From Treponemataceae bacterium (lineage in GTDB: Bacteria; Spirochaetota; Spirochaetia; Treponematales; Treponemataceae): a stretch of DNA of 45,784 nucleotides. Both the position numbers and the translations under genes were made by a program. Each line of letters opens with the position of its first letter. Position 1 is the first letter of the stretch. The notes under the pieces are model-generated. The model made no database searches, was not told where the DNA came from, and saw nothing but the letters and a program-made list of their open reading frames with translations. This document shows positions 24,671-32,937 of this stretch, one piece after another. Location: the NCBI GenBank assembly GCA_024402435.1, contig JAKSTU010000017.1, forward strand, positions 1 through 45,784, read 5' to 3'.

Positions 24671-24870
24671 AAAACGAATTTTTTTTGTCGAAGGATCTTT
24701 TTTGGGTAACAATTATTTCATGTGTTATAAGTTCGTTGAGTTTTTCTTCAAGAAAAACTCAAAGCCAATCGTGCTAGCGATTGGCAATGTTTCGACTTCA
24801 TTCATTCTGCGCAACATGACAAAACGTGAATTGATTGTGGTCATTTCCCGCAACATGACATAGCAGAGTC
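24650..24870. repeat. GTCATCCTGAGCG-type dispersed element with inverted ends and hairpins
   Basis: A forward TGTCATCCTGAGCG (24653-24666), followed by GTCGAAGGATC (24687-24697), is answered by inverted copies CTGCGCAACATGAC (24806-24819) and CCGCAACATGACA (24848-24860). Between them lie two strong hairpins, at 24738-24760 (11-base arms around one base) and at 24764-24785 (GCCAATCG / CGATTGGC). Similar sequences are common as non-coding repeats in many bacterial genomes. Its origin, MITE-like or REP-like, is uncertain. Confidence 0.6.
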
Positions 24871-24909
24871 TCGCTTAGCTCATACAGCTAAATGACAATG
24901 CTGAAGAAA

Positions 24910-25899
24910 TCAGAAAAATGTGGAAAACTCTTCTTTTATTTTTTGAACAATGGCTGATGCGGTACCCTGAGTACTTCCGCCGGAAGCGTTTTTATGCCCG
25001 CCACCGCCAAAAACAGCGGCAACTTTGCTTACATCCACTTCGCCACGGGAACGGAAGCCGAGAGTGCATGTGCTGACTGTTTCCTGACGTACAAAAACAA
25101 CTGCTTCCACTTCATCACAAGCCAGAAGGAGAGAATAAAGTGCATCCGAATCCCTTCCGTCCTGACCGAATTTTTTCGTGTCTTCCATTGTTTCTACAGT
25201 GATTACAAGCTTTCCGTCATAATAACGTTCGGCCTTACTGAGAAGAACGCCTAAAAGTTTTCTGGTGGAATAAGGTTTTCCGCCGGTTATATAATCATAT
25301 GTTGTTCTTGGATTTGCGCCAGCTTCAATAAGCCGTGCTGTTGAAGTGAAAACAGAAGCACTTGTTGTGTCAAGAAAACGGAAAAAACCGGTGTCTGTTG
25401 CAATTCCGAAGAAAAGAATTTCAGCCGTTTCTTTGGGAACAGGACCTGCAACAGCCTCATAAAGCAATTGAACCAGACAAGCGGCAGCAGGAGCCGTTGA
25501 ATCAATTATTGCATTCGGGCAAGTTTGTCCGGCCACTTCCGAAGTTTTGTGATGGTCAACAATGAAAATGTCAAGATTCTGAAGTTGTTCAGAAATCTCA
25601 CCAAGACGGCCCAATTCTGAACAGTCTACGATAATCAGACCGACAGAAGACCTTTCTTCCAGACTGCAACCGAACTGTCCGCTGAAAAATTTTTCATATT
25701 TTTTTGTTTCTGTACGTTTGAAAGGTCCGTTATTGACTAACGTGCATGTTTTGTTCATTGCCTTAAGCAAATCCCGCATTCCCAAAGATGAGGCAATACA
25801 GTCTCCGTCCGGTTCCTTGTGTCCGGCAACAACAAAAGTTTTGTGGCATTTTACGAAGTTTTTGAAATTGTCTTCTTCGTCCTGTGTGATTTCTCTCAT
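24910..25899 (-). CDS. nrnA: DHH-family phosphoesterase, NrnA-like (nanoRNase / pAp phosphatase)
   Basis: The 329-residue protein has a DHH domain, with GHKEPDGDCIASSLG (about 28-42), IIVDCSE and IVDHHKTS. A C-terminal DHHA1 domain contains FGGGGHKNASGG. NrnA-type enzymes degrade 2-5 nt RNAs and dephosphorylate 3'-phosphoadenosine 5'-phosphate, using Mn. All metal-binding motifs are intact. ATG 25899 is preferred since AGGA lies 7 bases upstream; an upstream in-frame extension would overlap the peptidase gene. It follows the M24 peptidase gene by 17 bases and is likely co-transcribed. Confidence 0.9.
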   Translation of the reverse strand: MREITQDEEDNFKNFVKCHKTFVVAGHKEPDGDCIASSLGMRDLLKAMNKTCTLVNNGPFKRTETKKYEKFFSGQFGCSLEERSSVGLIIVDCSELGRLGEISEQLQNLDIFIVDHHKTSEVAGQTCPNAIIDSTAPAAACLVQLLYEAVAGPVPKETAEILFFGIATDTGFFRFLDTTSASVFTSTARLIEAGANPRTTYDYITGGKPYSTRKLLGVLLSKAERYYDGKLVITVETMEDTKKFGQDGRDSDALYSLLLACDEVEAVVFVRQETVSTCTLGFRSRGEVDVSKVAAVFGGGGHKNASGGSTQGTASAIVQKIKEEFSTFF

Positions 25900-25916
25900 A
25901 ACAAATCCTGTATTTT

Positions 25917-27155
25917 TTATTTTACGAGCAGAAGTTCCTGCTGTGGAACATGTAATCCGCAATTTTTGAAAAGGTTGCCGGAAATGACAGGTTTATGATC
26001 CTTGATATAAATGTCAATTTCTGTCCTCATTCCGAAATCTTTTCCGTAAAGCCCGGGTTCAACAGAAAAGCAGCTTCCTTCAAGAAGAATGCGTTTGTCA
26101 GGGAATTCAATGCAGTCAAGATTGACGCCCCGGCCATGACAATCAGTATCAATTCCGTGTCCTGTACGGTGTTTTATCATGTCTTCAAAGCCGGCAGAAA
26201 TCAGTACATTGCGTACCTGATAATCCAGTTCCTGTCCGGTAACGTTTTTTCCGGCGGCAAAAGCAGTTTCAATGTTCTTTTTGACAGTGTCCCTTGCTTC
26301 TTTTACTATTTCAAAACGTTTCTGCTGTTCTTCCGTCGGTTTTTCTGCAAATACTCCAACCCATGAAATGTCCGCATATATTGGGTTCAAAGGACTCAAT
26401 TCACCGTTGTCGTCACGGGAAAGCCTTTCTTTTGCCCAAATGTCAAACTGAACAACATCTCCTTTCTGAATGTAAGCACCGCCGGAAGAGGGTACTTCAT
26501 AATGTGGATTTCCTGTATTTTTTCCGAAAGCAACAATGGGAAGACTGTCTGTAACAAGTCCTGCATCAGATATGCACTGCATAAGCATATCCTGCAAGGT
26601 TTTTTCAGTGCATGGAATATCCGCTTTGTAGCATTTGCACAAATATGTCCATGCTTCCTCGATAGCACGATAAAGAATGCTTGCAGCCCGTTCCTGACTT
26701 TCCACCGCAGAATCTGTAAGAAGACTGCTGCATCTTTGAATCAGTGAAGCAGCAGAAACAGTTTTTATTCCGCATTGACTCAGCAGTGTAATGAATCCGC
26801 CGTCAACAGTTGAAACCATAGGATTTTCGGCGTCCGCAAGAACTGCAAAAGTTTTTCCCTCAAAAGAAGACAGTATTTCTTTGAAATGGTCAAAACTGTG
26901 ATATTCCCGGATGATTTCTCCAGGAAGCGAGTCCAAAATATCAGCTTCGATTGAGTGAACGATTTTTTTGGGAGTACCTTCTGCGGGAACAATGTAAACC
27001 CAGCGTCTGGTAGCAGTTTTATCGGAATCAAGTTTTAGAAAAGTGTCGGTAAGAGAATCTCTGTGTTCAAAATTCGTAAAAATCCACCCAAAAACATTGT
27101 TCTGAGTGGATTCCTGCATCAGAGAATTCTGAATTTTTTCAATCAGTTTTGTCAC
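25917..27155 (-). CDS. M24-family metallopeptidase (Xaa-Pro aminopeptidase-like)
   Basis: The 412-residue protein has a divergent N-terminal creatinase-type domain and a C-terminal pita-bread domain. All five dimetal ligands are recognisable: Asp in VQFDIWAK, Asp in YADISWVG, His in RTGHGID, Glu in FSVEPGLYG and Glu in MRTEIDIYI. This suggests an active cytoplasmic aminopeptidase or dipeptidase; the exact specificity is unknown. The start is taken at GTG 27155, 1 base after the stop of the preceding gene. The ribosome site is weak, and an ATG at 27119 is possible. It lies between a small exported protein and nrnA. Confidence 0.88.
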   Translation of the reverse strand: MTKLIEKIQNSLMQESTQNNVFGWIFTNFEHRDSLTDTFLKLDSDKTATRRWVYIVPAEGTPKKIVHSIEADILDSLPGEIIREYHSFDHFKEILSSFEGKTFAVLADAENPMVSTVDGGFITLLSQCGIKTVSAASLIQRCSSLLTDSAVESQERAASILYRAIEEAWTYLCKCYKADIPCTEKTLQDMLMQCISDAGLVTDSLPIVAFGKNTGNPHYEVPSSGGAYIQKGDVVQFDIWAKERLSRDDNGELSPLNPIYADISWVGVFAEKPTEEQQKRFEIVKEARDTVKKNIETAFAAGKNVTGQELDYQVRNVLISAGFEDMIKHRTGHGIDTDCHGRGVNLDCIEFPDKRILLEGSCFSVEPGLYGKDFGMRTEIDIYIKDHKPVISGNLFKNCGLHVPQQELLLVK

Positions 27156-27156
27156 G

Positions 27157-27567
27157 TTATTTTCTGGAAGCTACGAGAAGCGGGTCAAATTCGTCAGGAA
27201 GTTTTCCGCCGTTCATTACACCCCATGCTGAATCCATGCGGCTTGCAGGCATGTTGATGTATACAAAGGAGAATTCACCGTCCTCGAAACAAATTGTAAG
27301 ATAAGGATCAAGTCCTTTGGGCAATGCTTTAACCTGTGCTTTGCGTGTACTTGAGCCCTGTTTGAACCAGTCTTTCGGAATTGATGTGGATCCGTAAGAA
27401 ACACCTTCTTTCATATAAATAACAACGTAAGCTTTTGTATGGTCATAAACTTTTACAACAGGAACGTTTATATATGACTTTGAACCGACCTCGTATTCAA
27501 CGTCAGCAAATACAGCGGCGGAAACCAAAGCCAAAAAAAGGAAAACGCAAATCAGACGTTTGTTCAT
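27157..27567 (-). CDS. Small exported protein of unknown function (136 aa)
   Basis: A clear signal peptide (MNKRLICVFLFLALVSAAVFA, cleavage after AVFA) precedes a roughly 115-residue domain that is beta-rich and contains one Cys. It has no lipobox, so it is probably periplasmic or released. No family is recognised. ATG 27567 is set by GGAG 7 bases upstream. It ends 1 base before the peptidase start, suggesting co-transcription with the peptidase and nrnA. Confidence 0.75.
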   Translation of the reverse strand: MNKRLICVFLFLALVSAAVFADVEYEVGSKSYINVPVVKVYDHTKAYVVIYMKEGVSYGSTSIPKDWFKQGSSTRKAQVKALPKGLDPYLTICFEDGEFSFVYINMPASRMDSAWGVMNGGKLPDEFDPLLVASRK

Positions 27568-27682
27568 AAAAACTCCTATATAAGAAAACCCAGCGTTAGC
27601 GGTGAGCCATGGATGACAGGACTGATCAGTTTGAAAATGCAACGCATGACAAGACTGATGCCAAAAAAACGGCTGATTAAAA
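27568..27682. repeat. Short gap with degenerate dispersed-repeat fragments
   Basis: On the minus strand GTCATGCGTTGC and CTGTCATCCATGG recall the GTCAT(C/G) repeat seen at 24.6-24.9 kb. ACTGATCAGT (27621-27630) is a perfect 10-bp palindrome. No clear terminator for argF is visible. Confidence 0.35.
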
Positions 27683-28633
27683 TTACAGAATTGAAAGCAT
27701 GATTGCTTTGATGGTATGTTTGCGGTTTTCGGCCTGATCCCATACCAAACTGCGGCTGCTTTCAAAAACTTCTTCCGTAACTTCTTCGCCTTTTACAGCG
27801 GGCAGACAATGCAAAAATACTGTTTTCTCAGTTCCGATGGACTCAATCAGTTTAGTGTTCACCTGGAAAGGAGCAAGAAGTTTTGTGCGCTCTGCCTTGA
27901 GTGCTTCTTCACCCATGGAAATCCACACATCAGTATAAACGGCATCTGCGTGATTTACAAGGGAAAAATCATCGGTATATTTGATTGTTGCACCGGAAGC
28001 TTTTGCAAAAGGTTCGCAGATCTTAAGAATTTCAGCATCAGGGTTCAGTTCTTTGGGTGTAAGAATTGTGCAGTCCATTCCCATTTTTGCACAGATAAGC
28101 ATAAGTGAACGTGCTACGTTGTTGCGGCCGTCACCGGAATATACAACATGGAGGCCTTTAAGGTATCCGAAATGCTCTTTGAGTGTCATGATGTCGGCAA
28201 GTGCCTGAGTGGGGTGGAAATCATCAGTAAGACCGTTGATTACAGGAATTCCAGAATATTCTGCAAGCTGTCTTACATGGTCCTGTTTGAATCCGCGGAA
28301 TTCAATGCCTGTGAACATACGGCCCAAAACTCTTGCAGTATCAGCAACAGATTCTTTGCCGCCCAGCTGAATGTCTGCCGTAGAAAGGAACACAGGATGA
28401 CCGCCCTCTTCTCCGATGGAAGTTTCAAATGAACAGCGTGTACGTGTTGAGCGTTTTTCAAAAATCAGGGCAACGGTTTTTCCGACAAAGCGCTGGTGGA
28501 TTTCACCGCGTTTTTTTTCTTCTTTTACCTGAATGGCAATTGAAAGGACTTTTTCGATTTCTTCCGGTGTCCAGTCAATCCAGTTCAGAAGGGACCGACC
28601 TTTGAAAGGTGCATCAAATACTTCGTAATCCAT
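27683..28633 (-). CDS. argF: Ornithine carbamoyltransferase
   Basis: The enzyme joins carbamoyl phosphate and ornithine to citrulline (EC 2.1.3.3), in arginine synthesis or, in reverse, in arginine fermentation. The 316 residues include the carbamoyl-phosphate site STRTR (about residues 51-55), DDFHPTQALAD (about 126-136) and the ornithine-site FLHCLPAVKGEE near the C-terminus. ATG 28633 follows GGAGG with 6 bases between. No arginine neighbours are present to tell anabolic from catabolic use. It lies directly downstream of the tRNA-Met terminator, with no obvious promoter of its own. Confidence 0.94.
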   Translation of the reverse strand: MDYEVFDAPFKGRSLLNWIDWTPEEIEKVLSIAIQVKEEKKRGEIHQRFVGKTVALIFEKRSTRTRCSFETSIGEEGGHPVFLSTADIQLGGKESVADTARVLGRMFTGIEFRGFKQDHVRQLAEYSGIPVINGLTDDFHPTQALADIMTLKEHFGYLKGLHVVYSGDGRNNVARSLMLICAKMGMDCTILTPKELNPDAEILKICEPFAKASGATIKYTDDFSLVNHADAVYTDVWISMGEEALKAERTKLLAPFQVNTKLIESIGTEKTVFLHCLPAVKGEEVTEEVFESSRSLVWDQAENRKHTIKAIMLSIL

Positions 28634-28674
28634 GTGAGCCTCCGTATTCCAGTGCAGAGCACTTTTTCTGAAAT

Positions 28675-28703
28675 AAAAAAGGCTGTACAAAACTGTACAG
28701 CCT
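28675..28703 (-). terminator. Intrinsic terminator of the tRNA-Met gene
   Basis: On the minus strand AGGCTGTACA (28694-28703) and TGTACAGCCT (28680-28689) form a perfect 10-bp stem with a 4-base loop, followed by a T-run (28675-28680) and TATTT. It lies 42 bases before argF. Confidence 0.88.
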
Positions 28704-28706
28704 GAG

Positions 28707-28779
28707 TAGCGGCAATGGGACTTGAACCTATGACCATTCGGATATGAGCCGAGCGCTCTACCAACTGAGCTATGCCGCC
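28707..28779 (-). tRNA. tRNA-Met (CAT anticodon)
   Basis: The 73-base cloverleaf begins GGCGGCATAGCTCAG and has D-arm GCTC/GAGC, anticodon loop CTCATAT with anticodon CAT, and T-loop TTCAAGT. The acceptor ends TGCCGCT plus A73, and CCA is not encoded. Two A/C mismatches are seen, at 27-43 (anticodon stem) and 51-63 (T stem), and G1-T72 is a wobble. It is not an initiator by its paired acceptor end. An isoleucine (lysidine) identity cannot be fully excluded by eye, but the sequence looks like an elongator tRNA-Met. Confidence 0.88.
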
Positions 28780-28790
28780 GTGATGAAATA

Positions 28791-28819
28791 AACTTACCAA
28801 AGATAATGATTTGTGTCAA
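28791..28819 (-). promoter_or_regulatory. Promoter of the tRNA-Met gene
   Basis: A perfect -35 TTGACA (minus strand, 28814-28819), a 17-base spacer and TAAGTT (28791-28796) would start transcription about 5 bases before the mature tRNA. argF may share this transcript by read-through. Confidence 0.6.
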
Positions 28820-28847
28820 TAACTTTGGACTGACTTATTGAAAAAAA

Positions 28848-31028
28848 TCAAAAATCAGGATCCGGATATTCCATAATGTTTTCAGACTGTACCACAAATC
28901 CGGGTGCAAGCTCCGTTTTTTTGTCGGGTTCCACTCGGGATAATGTAAGTATGACTGCAAAAGCCAGAAGAAGTCCTCCGTTGCCGGGCAGGTAAGCGGG
29001 AAGGTCTGTCCGTGTTTTCTGGGAATTATGACCGTTCGGCGCATAATAATTTTTTGGCGTGTCTATTGAAAGCAAATTCATTGCAAGAGTGTTGTTTCCA
29101 AGACGGGAGGCTGTCATTGCAAGAAAGGCAAAATCCCAGCCCCACAAGGATTCAAAATCCCAGGTCTGCAGAAAGGTGTCCAATGTTGTTTCGGCAGTTT
29201 GGGGACTGATTCTCTTGTCTTTTATGAATGACCAGTTGAGCAGCATTGAAGGATGATCGGAGGCAAAAGATTTGAAAGTATTTGGACAATTCTGGTGTGC
29301 CCAAAGAATTCCGTTTCCTGAAGGGGGAGGAGTCATCTTTTCCTGTACTTTTTTCCAGATGTCCGGGACTGCAATGTTCAGTTTTTCTGCCCATCCGATG
29401 GCTGTTGAAAGACCGTATTTCCAGTATGAAACTTCAAACGCCGGATTTGTAACCGATTCTTCCTGATGGCGTTCCTGAACCGGTATGACAGGCGGCAAAA
29501 GTTCGTAAAAGCCGGAATCTTTGTTGTAAACAGCATAGTCTGCCATGAAATCAGCAGTATACCGGATGAGAAACCAATTTTCGTTCATGAAAGCAAGTTC
29601 TTCTTCCGCAGTTTTTTTAGTCCGTCTTACTGCATCAAGCAAGTAAATTATGTGAGGCTGCTGCCAGATCAGAAGAACTGAAATGGGCGAAGGGCTGTTT
29701 TTTGCGTCATTAGCCACTTGTTTGGGCCATCTTGCGCCTTTGTAGCCGTTGGTACTTGCGTTGTAGATTGCGTCTGAAAGGTGCTGACTGTACCAGGAAA
29801 AACTTTTTTCAAGAAGTTCCGGATTGTTGTAAAAAGCCATTGCAGCACCATGCCAAAAATGCATTTCCAAATGGAATTTTCCGTGCCAGCTGTTGCATAG
29901 GAGTCCTGTTTCCTGTGGCGGCATTGATCCGCAGCTTTGTATTGCAATCAGATAAATAGAAAGAATTATCCTTTTTTCAAGGAGTTCCGCCCTGGAATCT
30001 GTGCTTGATTCAAAGCTGATGATTCCTGTTTTTTTCCAGAAATTGTACCACCAGACAGTAACCGGCTCAAAAAAAAGGAAAGGATTTTTGTTCTGTTTGT
30101 TGAATGTCTTCTGCACTTCTTCCACTGTTGTTGCAAAAACCATGCAGAACTGATTGATGCCGGGCGAAAGTTTCTGCTCAATGAAAAAATTTGAGGAATC
30201 AATCTGTGGTTTTGTTCTGCAACTGTTTCCCGAAGTTTTTGGAGAAAGATCCGTCAGACCGAAATAATACCGGTCATTGTCAACAATGTGTTCTGCCGTC
30301 AATGAAGACGCGATTTTTTTTGAACCGTCCCATTCAGTTTTTTCAAGTGAATGGAGCGCTTTTCTGTCAGCAGAAAAATCCGCACCGGTTATATCTGATG
30401 CACCATAAGGGAAACGGATTCTGACAGAGAGACGTTCTTCAAGTTCTTTGGGGCATTTTACAGAGACAAGCAGAGCATCTTTCTGCGGATGAACTGCGGT
30501 TTTTGTTTGGATTACATGGTTTGTTCCATGGTCAGAAAGAAGGAATTCGCTGCTGAGCAAACCTTGCAGAAGAATCAGTTCCTGATGCAGGACAGTTATC
30601 ATGTTCTGAGAAATCGGTTTTTCGTCCAGAAAAAATCCTATTGTTGCCAAATTCATCCGGTGGGGATTTTCTCTGAGCCACTGATAAGCTTCTTTTGAAT
30701 GGGGAAAAGAAGCGGAGTTTTCCATACGGCGGCTCGTATAATGAACTGTTCTTCCGTTCCATTCATATTCTGTCATTGCTACGTCCGCTTCAGTATAGGG
30801 AACTCCATCCGGCGGCATTGCGGTGTGCCAACCCCATTGGCTCATGGTGCACAAAGGAACTCCGCCTTTTTCTACAGAACCCGCATATTCATCATAAAGA
30901 GTCTGCAGTCCTGTTGGATCAGCGGTAAAACAGAATTCACCGTTTCCCACAGACAATGGAGAAGAAAAATCAATTTCTGAAAGAATCGGGTTATGTTTTG
31001 CAACAAGTTTTTCTCTGTCGATTTTCAT
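28848..31028 (-). CDS. Cytoplasmic six-hairpin glycosidase, family uncertain (GH65/GH95-like)
   Basis: The 726-residue protein has no signal peptide. An N-terminal beta-sandwich-like domain (about 1-330) is followed by an (alpha/alpha)6-type catalytic region with the signature WHGKFHLEMHFWH (381-393), GYKGARWPKQV (428-438, recalling GYKGARFPW of GH65) and NPAFEVSYW (528-536). Glu532 there is a candidate general acid. The exact CAZy family and substrate are not recognised. It starts 1 base after the ABC permease stop, with AAGGAT before ATG, and is the last gene of the importer operon. It should therefore act on the imported oligosaccharide in the cytoplasm. Confidence 0.75.
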   Translation of the reverse strand: MKIDREKLVAKHNPILSEIDFSSPLSVGNGEFCFTADPTGLQTLYDEYAGSVEKGGVPLCTMSQWGWHTAMPPDGVPYTEADVAMTEYEWNGRTVHYTSRRMENSASFPHSKEAYQWLRENPHRMNLATIGFFLDEKPISQNMITVLHQELILLQGLLSSEFLLSDHGTNHVIQTKTAVHPQKDALLVSVKCPKELEERLSVRIRFPYGASDITGADFSADRKALHSLEKTEWDGSKKIASSLTAEHIVDNDRYYFGLTDLSPKTSGNSCRTKPQIDSSNFFIEQKLSPGINQFCMVFATTVEEVQKTFNKQNKNPFLFFEPVTVWWYNFWKKTGIISFESSTDSRAELLEKRIILSIYLIAIQSCGSMPPQETGLLCNSWHGKFHLEMHFWHGAAMAFYNNPELLEKSFSWYSQHLSDAIYNASTNGYKGARWPKQVANDAKNSPSPISVLLIWQQPHIIYLLDAVRRTKKTAEEELAFMNENWFLIRYTADFMADYAVYNKDSGFYELLPPVIPVQERHQEESVTNPAFEVSYWKYGLSTAIGWAEKLNIAVPDIWKKVQEKMTPPPSGNGILWAHQNCPNTFKSFASDHPSMLLNWSFIKDKRISPQTAETTLDTFLQTWDFESLWGWDFAFLAMTASRLGNNTLAMNLLSIDTPKNYYAPNGHNSQKTRTDLPAYLPGNGGLLLAFAVILTLSRVEPDKKTELAPGFVVQSENIMEYPDPDF

Positions 31029-31029
31029 A

Positions 31030-31875
31030 TTATCCTTTTAAACCACTTGTGCTGATTCCGTCCATAAGATTTTTGTTGAAAAACAGGAAAATCAGGAAAA
31101 CGGGGATCAGAGACAGTGTGGACATAGCGAACATTGCTCCGTAATCTGTTGTTGAACTTGCATCTGCAAACATTTTTATTGCAAGAGAAACAGTGTATTT
31201 TGCAGGCCGGCTCAAATAAATCAGAGGTCCCATAAAATCGTCCCATTTCCAATAGAATTGTATTACAAATGTTGTAATAAGTGCGGGAGAAATCAGCGGA
31301 AAAATAATTCTGAAGAAAATTGAATATTTGGAACAACCTTCAATGAAAGCGGCTTCGTCAAGTTCTTTGGGCAATCCGGCCATGAACTGCATCATCAGGT
31401 AAATGAAGAATCCGCTTCCGAAAAACATGGGAAGAATCAGGGGGGTAAATGTGTTGACCATGTGGAGCTTCTGATAAATTACGTACTGGGGAATCATTAC
31501 AACCTGACCGGGAAGCATCATTGTGCAGATCATGCAGACGAACCAGAATTTTCTTCCGCGGAATTTTACCCTGGAAAATGCATAGGCAACAAGTGCTGAA
31601 GAAACTGTCATGCCGATTGTAGAAAGAAAAGTAACGTAAAATGAATTTTTGAAGAATGTTGCAAAAGTATATTTTCCGAATCCTTTCCAACCTGTAATGA
31701 AATTATCGAAATTCCAACTTTTTGGTAAAAGCGTGGTTGATTCGTTGAGAATCTGATAATTATTCTTGAATGATCCCAAAATCATCCATACAACAGGGTA
31801 GATAATTATTAATCCGAAAAGGATGATGAATGTTGTGCTTGTAATATCCGAAACATGTTTTTTGTGGTTTGTCAT
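31030..31875 (-). CDS. ABC sugar transporter permease, MalG type (CUT1)
   Basis: The 281-residue inner-membrane protein has about six transmembrane segments and the C-terminal cytoplasmic EAA loop (ELDEAAFIEGCSKYSIFFRIIFPLISPAL). It pairs with the neighbouring MalF-type permease to form the sugar channel. It starts 3 bases after that gene with an AAGGAT site and ends 1 base before the glycosidase start. The substrate is not evident from the sequence. Confidence 0.93.
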   Translation of the reverse strand: MTNHKKHVSDITSTTFIILFGLIIIYPVVWMILGSFKNNYQILNESTTLLPKSWNFDNFITGWKGFGKYTFATFFKNSFYVTFLSTIGMTVSSALVAYAFSRVKFRGRKFWFVCMICTMMLPGQVVMIPQYVIYQKLHMVNTFTPLILPMFFGSGFFIYLMMQFMAGLPKELDEAAFIEGCSKYSIFFRIIFPLISPALITTFVIQFYWKWDDFMGPLIYLSRPAKYTVSLAIKMFADASSTTDYGAMFAMSTLSLIPVFLIFLFFNKNLMDGISTSGLKG

Positions 31876-31878
31876 TTT

Positions 31879-32829
31879 TTAATCCTTATATTCGTAGAAA
31901 ACCCATGCATTTGAGGTTTTGAAAACCAGGAATGTAACTGCACCGATGATCAGGAGCAGAATCCATGCAAGAGCGCTTGCGTAACCCATGTCAAAGTAAT
32001 TGAATGCCTGATTGTAAATGTACAGTGCAAAGAAATTGGTTGAATCGTTCGGTCGGCCAGATCCGCCGGAAATAATGTAGGATTGGGTAAATGTCATGAA
32101 TCCGGAGATAAGCTGCATTACAAGATTGAAAAGTATAATCGGAGAAAGTGAAGGGAGCGTTATGCTGAAGAAAATTCTTCCGTTTCCTGCACCGTCAATT
32201 TTGGCAGCTTCATAATATGTTGTAGGAATCTGTTTGAGACCTGCTGCAAAAATGATCATTGAGGAACCGAACTGCCATACTGTAAGCAGAATCAGTGGCC
32301 AGACTGCAAAACGTTCGTCACCGAACCAGGAAACTTCCGGAAGTCCGATAGACTGAATCATGCTGTTTACCAGGCCGGTTGAGGAAAAAAGTTCTTTCCA
32401 TACCAATGTTACTGCAACACTTCCGCCGATCAGTGAAGGCAGATAGTAAATTGCGCGGAAAACGCTTTCCAGCTTTTTTTTCCTTGTGAGAAGAAATGCA
32501 ATGAAAAGTGCAAAAGCAAGTTTCAATGGAACAGAAATTATTACGTAATGGAATGTTACCCAAAGTGATTTAAGAATGCGCGTATCTTTGGTGAACATCC
32601 GCACATAGTTGTCAAAGCCGATCCAAACCGGCGGTGTTCTGACATTGTATTTTGTGAATGAAAAATAAAGGCTTACAAACATTGGAATTACTGTGAATCC
32701 CAAGAAGCCGACGATGAAAGGCAATGCGAAAAGGTAGCCGACAGTGTTGTCACTGTTGATGAAATGCCTGAATTTCGCGGACAAAGGTTTCGGTTTTGCA
32801 GACAATGCGGGTGTATTTTCGGTTTTCAT
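31879..32829 (-). CDS. ABC sugar transporter permease, MalF type (CUT1)
   Basis: The 316-residue permease has a cytoplasmic N-terminal arm of about 30 residues, then six predicted transmembrane segments. An EAA loop (TYYEAAKIDGAGNGRIFFSITLPSLSPI) contacts the missing ATPase. GGAG lies 5 bases before ATG 32829. It is separated from the binding-protein gene by 108 bases containing a strong stem-loop, so it is likely expressed at a lower level from the same promoter. Confidence 0.93.
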   Translation of the reverse strand: MKTENTPALSAKPKPLSAKFRHFINSDNTVGYLFALPFIVGFLGFTVIPMFVSLYFSFTKYNVRTPPVWIGFDNYVRMFTKDTRILKSLWVTFHYVIISVPLKLAFALFIAFLLTRKKKLESVFRAIYYLPSLIGGSVAVTLVWKELFSSTGLVNSMIQSIGLPEVSWFGDERFAVWPLILLTVWQFGSSMIIFAAGLKQIPTTYYEAAKIDGAGNGRIFFSITLPSLSPIILFNLVMQLISGFMTFTQSYIISGGSGRPNDSTNFFALYIYNQAFNYFDMGYASALAWILLLIIGAVTFLVFKTSNAWVFYEYKD

Positions 32830-32879
32830 GAATGCTCCGTTTTAGCGTTATAAATGGATGATTGTCAGAAAGTTGGAAG

Positions 32880-32921
32880 TTCCGGTGCAGTTCGGATAAG
32901 GTGGGACAAACTGCACCGGAA
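32880..32921 (-). other. Stem-loop between binding-protein and permease genes
   Basis: A perfect 13-bp inverted repeat (TTCCGGTGCAGTT at 32880-32892, AACTGCACCGGAA at 32909-32921) has a 16-base loop. No T-run follows on the minus strand. A hairpin here is typical of sugar transporter operons, where it protects the upstream mRNA and raises binding protein over permease. Confidence 0.7.
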
Positions 32922-32937
32922 ACCGTTTTGGTTTTTG

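Larger units (their letters stand above)
24333..24909. other. 577-base non-coding, repeat-rich interval
   Basis: No credible gene is seen between the sigma-like gene promoter and the DHH gene. The interval is AT-rich. It holds fragments of a GTCATCC-type dispersed repeat near 24503-24530, a 22-bp tandem array (24561-24670), a hairpin-rich element (24650-24870) and nothing recognisable as RNA. Confidence 0.7.

Noticed and set aside
24606..24863. Possible 85-aa forward protein
   Set aside because: It is composed of the tandem and dispersed repeats, lacks a ribosome site and has no family resemblance.
28634..28819. Longer argF start upstream of ATG 28633
   Set aside because: The extension would read through the tRNA gene and its terminator; the GGAGG site fixes ATG 28633.
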